A stretch of DNA of 64,000 nucleotides from the NCBI RefSeq assembly GCF_042237075.1, contig NZ_JBCGDC010000004.1:60434-124433 (forward strand), given 5' to 3'. This document shows positions 57,489 to 64,000 of this stretch, piece after piece. The stretch comes from Polymorphospora lycopeni (GTDB lineage Bacteria; Actinomycetota; Actinomycetes; Mycobacteriales; Micromonosporaceae). A program made the translations under genes and the position numbers. Positions within the stretch are counted from its first letter, which is position 1, and each line of letters begins with the position of its first letter. Below the pieces are notes generated by a model that saw only the letters and a list, made by a program, of their open reading frames with translations, had not been told where the DNA came from and did not search any database.

Positions 57489-58547
57489 TACCGGGTGCCG
57501 ACGGACCTCCCGGGCGGGGACGGCACCCTGGCCTGGACCGACACCACCCTCGTCCTGGTCCGGGCCGAGGCCGACGGGCACACCGGCACCGGGTGGACGT
57601 ACGGGCCGTCCGCCGTCGCGGCCGCGGTGCCGGAGTTGCTCGACCCGGCGCTGACCGACCTGGAGCCGGACGACGTGCCGGCGGTCTGGTCGGCGATGCG
57701 CCGGAACCTGCGCAACGCCGGCCGGCCCGGGATCGCGGGGCTCGCCCTGTCCGCCGCCGACTGCGCCGTCTGGGACCTCAAGGCGCGCCGGCACGACCTG
57801 CCGCTGGCCCGGCTGCTCGGCACCGCCCGCCGGCGGGTGCCGGTCTACGGCAGCGGCGGTTTCACCACGTACGACGACGAGCAGCAGCAGCGGCAGCTCG
57901 CCGGTTGGGTGCACGGGGACGGGATTCCCCGGGTGAAGATCAAGATCGGTGGATCGTGCGGCACCGAGGTGCCCCGGGACCTGGCCCGGATGGCCGCCGC
58001 GCGGCGGACCATCGGCGACGACGCCGAGTTGTACGTCGACGCCAACGGCGCGTACCAGCGCAAGCAGGCGATCCGGGTGGCGAGCGCCGCCGCCGACCTG
58101 GACGTGCGCTGGTTCGAGGAGCCGGTCAGCTCCGACGACCTGGCCGGTCTCGGGCTGGTCCGCGACCGGGTCGGGCCGGACGTGGCCGCCGGCGAGTACG
58201 GCTTCGACCTGGTCTACTTCCACCGGATGGCGCCGTTCGTCGACTGCCTCCAGATCGACGTCACCCGCTGCGGCGGGATCACCGGCTTCCTGCGGGCGGC
58301 CGCGGTCGCCGAGGCGGCCGGCCTGGAGGTCTCCGCGCACTGCGCACCGCACCAGCACCTGGCGGTCGCGGCGGCCACCCCGAACCTGCGGCACCTGGAG
58401 TGGTTCCACGACCACGTACGCGTCGAGTCGATGCTCTTCGACGGGGCGGGGCCGGCGACCGGCGGCAGCGTCGACGTCGTCCTGGACCGGCCCGGCACCG
58501 GGCTGGAGTTCCGCACCGGGCGGGCCGAGGGATACCGGGTGGCCTGA
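57465..58547 (+). CDS. Enolase-superfamily dehydratase/racemase (mandelate racemase type)
   Basis: A 360-residue enzyme that should abstract a proton next to a carboxylate. Catalytic K-x-K is Lys158/Lys160, metal ligands are Asp192, Glu218 or Glu219 (WFEEP) and Glu244 (GEYGFD), and His292 (SAHCAPH) is placed like the second base. This fits sugar-acid dehydratases. Its GTG start overlaps the dehydrogenase TGA as GTGA once the duplicated segment is collapsed, so both genes are probably coupled and act on the same hydroxy or sugar acid. Confidence 0.9.
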   Translation: MIRLSATAYRVPTDLPGGDGTLAWTDTTLVLVRAEADGHTGTGWTYGPSAVAAAVPELLDPALTDLEPDDVPAVWSAMRRNLRNAGRPGIAGLALSAADCAVWDLKARRHDLPLARLLGTARRRVPVYGSGGFTTYDDEQQQRQLAGWVHGDGIPRVKIKIGGSCGTEVPRDLARMAAARRTIGDDAELYVDANGAYQRKQAIRVASAAADLDVRWFEEPVSSDDLAGLGLVRDRVGPDVAAGEYGFDLVYFHRMAPFVDCLQIDVTRCGGITGFLRAAAVAEAAGLEVSAHCAPHQHLAVAAATPNLRHLEWFHDHVRVESMLFDGAGPATGGSVDVVLDRPGTGLEFRTGRAEGYRVA

Positions 58548-58557
58548 GCGCCGGCCG

Positions 58558-60327
58558 CTAGCCGCACGGGTCCACCTGGCCAAGCGTCACCGCGGTCTCC
58601 AGCATCAGCGCGTGCACGAACCCCTGCGGCAGGTTGCCGCGCAACTGCCGCTGCCGCACGTCGTACTCCTCGGTGTAGAGACCCGGTGGCCCGCACGCGG
58701 CCCGGCTGCGCTCGAACCACCGGTTGGCGTCCACCACCTCCCCCGCCTGCCACGCCGCCAGTGCCGCGGTGAACCCGCAGAGCAGGAAGGCCCCCTCGGC
58801 GTCACCCAGCGGCCGGCGGTCGGGCCGGAACCGGTAGAGGTAGCCGTCCGACGTCAGCTCCCCCAGCACCGCCTGGCGGGTCCGCTCGGTGCGCGGGTCC
58901 CCCGCCGGCAGCGCGCCCCGGATGCCCGGCAGCAGCAGTGCCGCGTCGACCCGCCCGTCGTCGTACGCCCGCTGCCAGTGCCCCTGCGGGGACAGCCCGT
59001 GCACCGCGGTGTCGGCGAGGACCCGGTCGGCCAGCGTCGACCACCGGCCCGCCAGCTCCGCCGTCGCCGACCGGGCCGCCGCGCGCAGTCCCGCCACGCA
59101 GGTGAGCTTGGAGTGCGTCCACTGGCGTGGCGGCAGTTCCCAGATGCCGGAGTCGGGATCGGTCCAGCGGCCGGCGATGACGTCCACGGCCACCTGCATG
59201 GCCCGGTAGGCGTCGGTGTCCAGCCGGTCGTGGCGGTGCGCCGCGGCGAGCACCATGAGCACCTCGCCGAAGACGTCGAGCTGGAACTGCTCGCGGACCC
59301 AGTTCCCGGTACGGCCATCGGCGCCCGGATAGCCGGGCAGCTCCGGCAACGACCGCTCGTTCGGCACCGGCCCACCGCACACCGTGTACGCCGGTGCCAA
59401 CCGGTCCCCGTCGGCGAGGATCCGGTCGGTGACGAAGGCGACGGCGTCGTCGAGCACGTCGTACCGGCCGACCAGGGCGGCGGCCTGTCCGGCGAAGGAC
59501 TGGTCCCGGATCCAGGCGTACCGGTAGTCGTAGTTGCGGCCGGCCAGCGCCCGCTCGGGCAGCGCGGTGGTGGCGGCGGCGACCATGCCACCGCCGGGGC
59601 GCGTCATCCCGCGCAACACGGTGTACGCCAGGGTGGCGTCCCGTTGCGCGGCGCCGGCCAGGGACGGAACCACCGACCGCCAGTGGTGTTCGGTCGTACG
59701 CCACAGTTCGCCCGGCTCGGGGCTGGTCCCGGTGAGCGGGGTGGTGGACAGTTCCAGCACGAGGTCGTGCCGGCCGCCGCCCGGCACGACCAGGTCACCG
59801 GCGAGGAAGCCCTCGGGCCCCTGGTGGAGATCGCCGCCGCCGGTGAACCGCAGGTGCAGCCCGCCGGTGCGGGCCGTCCACAGGTCGCCGTGCCGGGCCA
59901 CGTCACGGACCGGTTCCCGGCCGAAGTCGGCACGCGGGTCCAGTGCCACCCGCACCCGCGTCGGCCGGTCCAGCGGGCGGACCTGGCGTAGCAGCACCAG
60001 CCGGTCCGCCTCGCCGGGAAAGACGAGTGCCTCCCGGGACTCGACGATGCCGTCCGTGGTGACCCAACGGCTCACCCAGATCAGGGAGTCCGGCTCGTAG
60101 TACCCGCCCCACACGAAAGGGTCCGCCGCCGGGGTCACCACGTATCGTCCCGCCCCGCCGAGCAGCGCGCTGAAGACCGCCGGGTCGGACCATCCGGGCG
60201 CGCAGAGCCAGCCCACCTCACCCGCCGGCCCCACCAGGGCACCCCGGTGGCCGTCGGCGAGCAGCGCGTAGTCGCGCAGGACGGCCGGCGCCGTCGCGCC
60301 CTTCGCGGCACCGTCAACGTGCGACAT
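58558..60327 (-). CDS. Glycoside hydrolase family 15 (glucoamylase/trehalase-like)
   Basis: A 589-residue GH15 protein without a signal peptide. The N-terminal beta-sandwich begins 'VLRDYALLADGHRGALVGPAGEVGWLCAP', and the (alpha/alpha)6 domain has 'RNYDYRYAWIRDQSF', the acid Glu in 'DSGIWELPPRQWTHSKLTCVAGL' and 'YTEEYDVRQRQLRGNLPQGFVHALML' near the end with the second Glu. Cytoplasmic actinobacterial members often hydrolyse trehalose or short glucans. ATG 60327 has GGAGG seven bases upstream; the longer frame is glycine-rich and unlikely. Confidence 0.92.
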   Translation of the reverse strand: MSHVDGAAKGATAPAVLRDYALLADGHRGALVGPAGEVGWLCAPGWSDPAVFSALLGGAGRYVVTPAADPFVWGGYYEPDSLIWVSRWVTTDGIVESREALVFPGEADRLVLLRQVRPLDRPTRVRVALDPRADFGREPVRDVARHGDLWTARTGGLHLRFTGGGDLHQGPEGFLAGDLVVPGGGRHDLVLELSTTPLTGTSPEPGELWRTTEHHWRSVVPSLAGAAQRDATLAYTVLRGMTRPGGGMVAAATTALPERALAGRNYDYRYAWIRDQSFAGQAAALVGRYDVLDDAVAFVTDRILADGDRLAPAYTVCGGPVPNERSLPELPGYPGADGRTGNWVREQFQLDVFGEVLMVLAAAHRHDRLDTDAYRAMQVAVDVIAGRWTDPDSGIWELPPRQWTHSKLTCVAGLRAAARSATAELAGRWSTLADRVLADTAVHGLSPQGHWQRAYDDGRVDAALLLPGIRGALPAGDPRTERTRQAVLGELTSDGYLYRFRPDRRPLGDAEGAFLLCGFTAALAAWQAGEVVDANRWFERSRAACGPPGLYTEEYDVRQRQLRGNLPQGFVHALMLETAVTLGQVDPCG

Positions 60328-60696
60328 CCCGGAGCCTCCACCGCGCCCGGGCCCTCCCCGGCCGCCCACGCCACCGTCTGACTGGCCGGAGTTCCCCGGC
60401 ACGGACCACCGAAACGGGGACGCGGGCCGGAGTCCCCCGGCACCGGTGGCCGGATGGGCCGGAGCGCCGGTGGAAGCGGCGGGGTGGCCCCCGCCCGGTG
60501 GCTGTTCCGCCAGACGCCGACCGCTTTTGGCCTGTTCGGTGCTGGTTCGCGGACCGGGTGCTCCGGCCGTCGGCAGACTACGGCCGTACCTCGTACTCCG
60601 CGTCCGTACGCCGCCCGGAGGTCATGGGCGGTGGCGGGCCGTGGTTCTCGGCGGCGGCGTCGGGCGGACGTCGGATGGAGCCGAAGGGCGCGGGCC
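60328..60696. other. Divergent intergenic region
   Basis: About 370 bases between the GH15 start and the NRAMP-like start. It should hold both promoters. I see a small palindrome (TACGGCCGTA) near 60580-60590 and GTAC-rich sequence after it, but no promoter pair or operator that I would defend. Open frames here are arginine- and glycine-rich and not protein-like. Confidence 0.5.
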
Positions 60697-61944
60697 GTGT
60701 GGGCAGGTGGTGGCCGGAGACGGCGGCGAGGGCCCGGGTTCCGGGCCCTGGGGCCCGGGCTGGTGTCGGGCGCGGCGGACACCGACCCGACGACGGTGGC
60801 GACCCTGGTCGTGGTCGGGGCGGCTTCCGGTTACGGGCTGGCGTGGCTGACGCTGTTGGCGATTCCGGCCCTGGCGGTGGTCCAGGTGCTGGCGACCCGG
60901 GTCGGCGCGCTGACCGGGCGCAACCTCCAGCGGGCGGTCCAGGACGGCTACGGCCGGCTGGTGAGTTCGTTGCTGCTGGTGTCCGTGCTGGTGGTCAACG
61001 TGGTGACCGTGGGCGCCGACATCGCGGCGGGAGCGGCCGCGATCGGCCTGCTGGTCGGGCTGGAGTCGCGGTGGCTGGTTCCGGTGTTCGCGGTCGCGGT
61101 GCTGACATTGTTGTTCCTGGGCGGGTACGACGAGGTCGAGCGGGTCCTGAAGTGGATCATGATCGGCCTGCTCGCCTACGGCGGTGCCGTGGTGCTGGCC
61201 CGGCCGGAGTGGTCGGCGGTGGCCCGGGGCAGCCTGCTGCCGCCGATGTCCGTCACCGCGACACACGTCACCGGCGCGCTGGCGATCCTGGGGACCCTGC
61301 TGACGACGTACACGTACCTGTGGCAGACGGTCGAACAGGTGGAGGAGAAGGCCGCCGGCAAGTCCCTGCGGATCCGTGAGTTCGACGCCGTGGTCGGCGC
61401 GACGCTGGCGTGCGTGATCGGCTGGTCCATCCTGGTGGCCAGCGGGGCCACCCTCGGCGTCCACCACGAGAAGGTCGACACCGCGCAGCAGGCGGCCCAG
61501 GCGCTGCGGCCGCTGGCCGGTTCCCTGGCCAGTGAGTTGTTCGCGGTGGGGCTGCTCGCCGCCGCGGTGATCGCGGCCCCGGTCATCATGGCCGCCGGCG
61601 GCTACGCGGCGGCGTCCGCGTTCGGCTGGCGGCGCGGCCTGAGCTGCAGCCCACGGCAGGCACCCGGCTTCTACGCGCTGATCGCGGTACAGGCCGTCGT
61701 CGGTTCCGTACTGGCGATGGGTGTGGTGAGCCCGATCCGGCTGCTGTTCCTCGCCAGCCTGGTGGCCGGCGTCGTCACGCCGTTCGGATTGGTGCTGCTG
61801 GTGCTCTGCGCGGGAAACCCGAGGCTGGTCGGTGAGCGGCCGATCAGCCGGGGGTTGCGCGCCGCCGGCTGGGTCGTCGCCGCCGGCACTGCCGCCGTCT
61901 CGCTGCTGTTCCTGGCCCAGCAGTTCCACCTCGTGCGGCTCTGA
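60697..61944 (+). CDS. NRAMP-like transporter with divergent metal-site motifs
   Basis: A 415-residue membrane protein with eleven or so hydrophobic segments and NRAMP-type layout. In the first helix the family motif DPGN is DPTT (Asp30-Pro31-Thr32-Thr33, 'SGAADTDPTTVATL'). The helix 6 region, which has a metal-binding Met in classical NRAMPs, is 'LGTLLTTYTYLWQTVEQVEE'. This matches a bacterial NRAMP-related branch rather than Mn/Fe transporters, so the substrate may be a different ion. GTG 60697 is chosen because the RRRRR cytoplasmic start then precedes helix 1; the start is uncertain. Confidence 0.85.
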   Translation: MWAGGGRRRRRGPGFRALGPGLVSGAADTDPTTVATLVVVGAASGYGLAWLTLLAIPALAVVQVLATRVGALTGRNLQRAVQDGYGRLVSSLLLVSVLVVNVVTVGADIAAGAAAIGLLVGLESRWLVPVFAVAVLTLLFLGGYDEVERVLKWIMIGLLAYGGAVVLARPEWSAVARGSLLPPMSVTATHVTGALAILGTLLTTYTYLWQTVEQVEEKAAGKSLRIREFDAVVGATLACVIGWSILVASGATLGVHHEKVDTAQQAAQALRPLAGSLASELFAVGLLAAAVIAAPVIMAAGGYAAASAFGWRRGLSCSPRQAPGFYALIAVQAVVGSVLAMGVVSPIRLLFLASLVAGVVTPFGLVLLVLCAGNPRLVGERPISRGLRAAGWVVAAGTAAVSLLFLAQQFHLVRL

Positions 61945-61959
61945 GTGTCCGACCGGTGT

Positions 61960-63195
61960 TCAGCCCGGCCGGCCATGACCCGGCGGACCGCCGGGCAGCC
62001 GCGTTGCCGCCTCCGACACCACGTCCGCCATCTCGGCTCCCGCCGCCAGGTTCGCGGCCGTCCCCCCGCCGTCGAGCAGCAGGGTCAGGGCCGGCCCGAG
62101 GCGCTTCACCGAGTCGACGTACGCGGTCAGTCCGGTCCCCCGCAGCACCGCCGCGCTCGCCCGGCCGTGGCCGGGCAGCGGCCGGTAGGTGACGGTGGGC
62201 AGGCCGGACGCGATCGACTCCAGGCAGGTCAGCCCGCCGGCGTTCTCGACGACGACGTCCACCGCCCGCATCAGGGTGGGCATGTCGTCGACCCAGCCCA
62301 GGACGTGCCCGGGAAAGCCGAGCATGCGGCGGTAGAGCGATTCGTTGCGGCCGCACAGCACCACCGGCAGCGCGCGGCCGGTCGCCAGCACGTCCGCGGC
62401 GGTACGCCGTACGTCGCCGACGCCCCACGCCCCGGCGGCGACCAGCGCGAGCCGGCCGTGTTCCGGTAGCCCGAACCGTTGCCGTGCCTTCACCTGGCTG
62501 ATCCCCGGTCCCACGCCGAACCGGTCGGAGATGAGCGGGCGTACGACCCGCACGTCGCCGGCCCCGGCCGCCGGGTCCCGGCCGAGCACCCGCTCGTGGA
62601 CCACGCAGTAGACATCCACGCCGGGGCAGCGCCAGATCGGGTGCGCCACGAAGTCCGTCACGTAGGTGACCACCGGCGCGGCGAGTCCACCCCGCCGGCG
62701 CAGCGGGCCGAAGAGCTGGTTGGCGAACGGGAAGGTCGTCACCACCACCCCCGTGTCGGAGGGCAGCCGGCGCCGTACCCGGCTCCACGCCGGCCGAAGC
62801 GCACCGCGGATCAGCCTGACCGACGAGGCCGACTCGCCGGTCGCGGCGAACAACGCCTGGTAGCTCCACGGCGCCCAGCGCAGCATGGTGCGGTAGGACT
62901 CCCGCACCAGAGCGTGGACGGGGCGGGAGAGCATCGACAGGAAGTTCAGCCGGTCGACCGGAACGCCCCGGGCCGCGAGACGCGCCGCCAGTTCGTCGGC
63001 GGCGGCGTCGTGCCCGCCGCCGATGTCGCCGGAGACGATCACGACCCGGCGCCCGGCGCCGCCGGGGCCGACCCCCGCGCCGGCGCGGGCCGGGGTCCAC
63101 GGACGCGGAGCGAGCCGGGGCGGCGCGGGTCGAGCCAGGTACGCACCCCGCTCCCGCATCACGTCGGCGCGGTTACCCGGCTTCGCCCGGATCAT
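61960..63195 (-). CDS. MGDG synthase-like glycosyltransferase (GT28 type)
   Basis: A 411-residue GT-B-fold enzyme. The N-terminal 'VVIVSGDIGGGHDAAADELAARLAARG' is the diagnostic GGGH loop of monogalactosyldiacylglycerol synthases and processive diacylglycerol glucosyltransferases. The C-terminal lobe has 'GWVDDMPTLMRAVDVVVENAGGLTCLESIASGLPTVTYRPLPGH', the nucleotide-sugar site. It probably glycosylates a lipid at the membrane. ATG 63159 is an alternative start after a proline-rich stretch. A polysaccharide deacetylase gene lies just upstream on the same strand, suggesting an envelope-related pair. Confidence 0.88.
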   Translation of the reverse strand: MIRAKPGNRADVMRERGAYLARPAPPRLAPRPWTPARAGAGVGPGGAGRRVVIVSGDIGGGHDAAADELAARLAARGVPVDRLNFLSMLSRPVHALVRESYRTMLRWAPWSYQALFAATGESASSVRLIRGALRPAWSRVRRRLPSDTGVVVTTFPFANQLFGPLRRRGGLAAPVVTYVTDFVAHPIWRCPGVDVYCVVHERVLGRDPAAGAGDVRVVRPLISDRFGVGPGISQVKARQRFGLPEHGRLALVAAGAWGVGDVRRTAADVLATGRALPVVLCGRNESLYRRMLGFPGHVLGWVDDMPTLMRAVDVVVENAGGLTCLESIASGLPTVTYRPLPGHGRASAAVLRGTGLTAYVDSVKRLGPALTLLLDGGGTAANLAAGAEMADVVSEAATRLPGGPPGHGRPG

Positions 63196-63200
63196 TCCCG

Positions 63201-63264
63201 CCGGTCACGGAGGGTTTCGGCCCGGCGTCGAGCCGGTCACGGAGGGTTTGGGCCCGTGGTCGAG
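63201..63264. repeat. 32-bp tandem duplication at the deacetylase 3' end
   Basis: The unit at 63201-63232 is repeated at 63233-63264 with a few changes; both contain GGTCACGGAGGGTTT and end in GTCGAG. Since 32 is not a multiple of three, the duplication changes the reading frame, so the last residues of the deacetylase (GPKPSVTG twice, in different frames) come from the repeat. Confidence 0.85.
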
Positions 63265-64000
63265 CCGGTGGTGCCGACGAAGGGGCCCGACGTCGAGCCC
63301 GCGTAGCCGGGCCCACTCGACGAGACCGGGCACCGCCCGCAGCGTCGCCCGCCACGATCCCGGCGCCGAGGTGCAGTCCGAGTCGTGCAGCAGCACGGTG
63401 CCGCCGGCGCCGAGCGTCCGGATCACGGTTCGCTGGATCGCCGTCGCGTTCCGGCCCGCCTCCCAGTCCCGCCCCCAGGCGGTCCACAGACGTGGCTGGA
63501 GCGCCAGGCGACGGCAGGCGGAAAGGGCACCCGCCGTCAGCACCCCGTACGGCGGCCGGTACCACCGCGGCACCGCACCGGTCACCTCGACGATCCGGTC
63601 CCTGGTCCGGGCGATCTCCCGGTACGTCGACCACGGGTCCGCCACAGCAGGCAGCGGTGGTCCCACCCGTGGACCGCGACCTCGTGGCCCTGCGCGACGA
63701 TCTCGCGCCCCAGCCCGGGGTCGGCGTCCAGCATCCGGCCGAGCAGGAAGAACGTCGCCCGTACGTCCATCTCGGCGAGCAGGTGGAGGAACGCGGGGGT
63801 GGATTCGCGGTCGGGGCCGTCGTCGAAGGTCAGCGCGATGCCGGTGGGCGCACCGACGCCGGCCAGGTCGGGGAACGCCCGACGGCGCAGCGCGGAGATC
63901 GCGGCCAGCGACGGCGCGGCGTGCGCCAGCAGGCCGGCGGCCAGGACGGCGGCCGCGCCGGCCGCCACCCGTGCCGGGCGACCGTCGGCCGGCGCGCACC
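63205..64000 (-). pseudogene. Polysaccharide deacetylase (NodB domain), frameshifted and cut by window edge
   Basis: Two frames together make one NodB-type deacetylase. The N-terminal half has 'GIALTFDDGPDRESTPAFL', 'VRATFFLLGRML', 'GHEVAVHGWDHRCLL' (TFDDG metal site and HxxxH-like histidines). The second half, in another frame, continues with 'DPWSTYREIARTRDRIVEVTG', 'RWYRPPYGVLT' and 'GGTVLLHDSDCT'. The shift is near 63640-63655 and one missing base would repair it. It may be a sequencing error or a true lesion. The first part has a hydrophobic signal-like start, and the frame stays open to the window edge. Confidence 0.8.

Overview
The window is very GC-rich (G/C at nearly all third codon positions, many GTG starts, GTGA/ATGA stop-start overlaps) and carries KdpFABC/KdpDE, CGNR, IclR, LacI and TetR genes in actinobacterial style. 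A 74-bp GTGAGCGAGCGCAGCGAG-type repeat also points to a filamentous actinobacterium, most likely Micromonosporaceae (inference; no rRNA or marker gene is present). It is a draft scaffold. There is a 106-N gap at 6749-6854, a single N at 57361 flanked by a perfect 127-bp duplication, and an apparent frameshift near the right end. I see no rRNA, tRNA, CRISPR array, insertion sequence or prophage.

Region A (1-14695) is a catabolic cluster for an unidentified small organic acid, amide or cyclic compound. In order it has an NMT1/SsuA-type ABC importer (lipoprotein, ATPase, permease), an SDR dehydrogenase, an M20-like protein, an alpha/beta-hydrolase-like protein, Ohr, a DMT permease cut by the N gap, an IclR regulator, a class III CoA-transferase, a cyclase-family metal hydrolase, an MmgE/PrpD protein, a dihydropyrimidinase/dihydroorotase-like amidohydrolase and a CitE-like lyase. 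The M20-like and alpha/beta-hydrolase-like proteins both lack expected catalytic residues. An IclR-type operator lies before the CoA-transferase. A chain of 74-bp repeats sits exactly on the stop/start junctions.

Region B (14820-30123) is a glycan or glycoside utilisation locus: a LacI regulator, three FAD-dependent oxidoreductases, a GH38-like alpha-mannosidase of 1158 residues, a Tat/lipoprotein solute-binding protein with two CUT1-type permeases, and a secreted beta-helix protein containing a phage-tail-like insert. The divergent promoter region at 17456-17711 carries LacI-type operator sequences. No importer ATPase is encoded locally, so a shared MsiK-type ATPase is probably used.

Region C (30124-44730) is mixed accessory and housekeeping content: a DksA/TraR zinc-finger protein with a terminator-like hairpin in its leader, a GntR(YtrA)-ABC operon, an ArsR-like/MFS pair, a CrtA-like protein, a HAD phosphatase, a SnoaL/LysR divergent pair, a uridine-kinase-like protein, a DMT/CGNR divergent pair, and an MFS/TetR convergent pair whose stop codons lie in a 24-bp tandem repeat.

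Region D (44731-53016) is a complete potassium-uptake operon on the minus strand: a 27-residue membrane peptide, kdpF, kdpA, kdpB, kdpC, kdpD and kdpE. KdpB has a glycine-rich insertion and KdpC a large extracytoplasmic insertion.

Region E (53190-64000) has a CPBP membrane protease, a large FAD/Fe-S dehydrogenase coupled to an enolase-superfamily gene, a GH15 enzyme, an NRAMP-like transporter with altered metal-site motifs, an MGDG-synthase-like glycosyltransferase and a frameshifted polysaccharide deacetylase.
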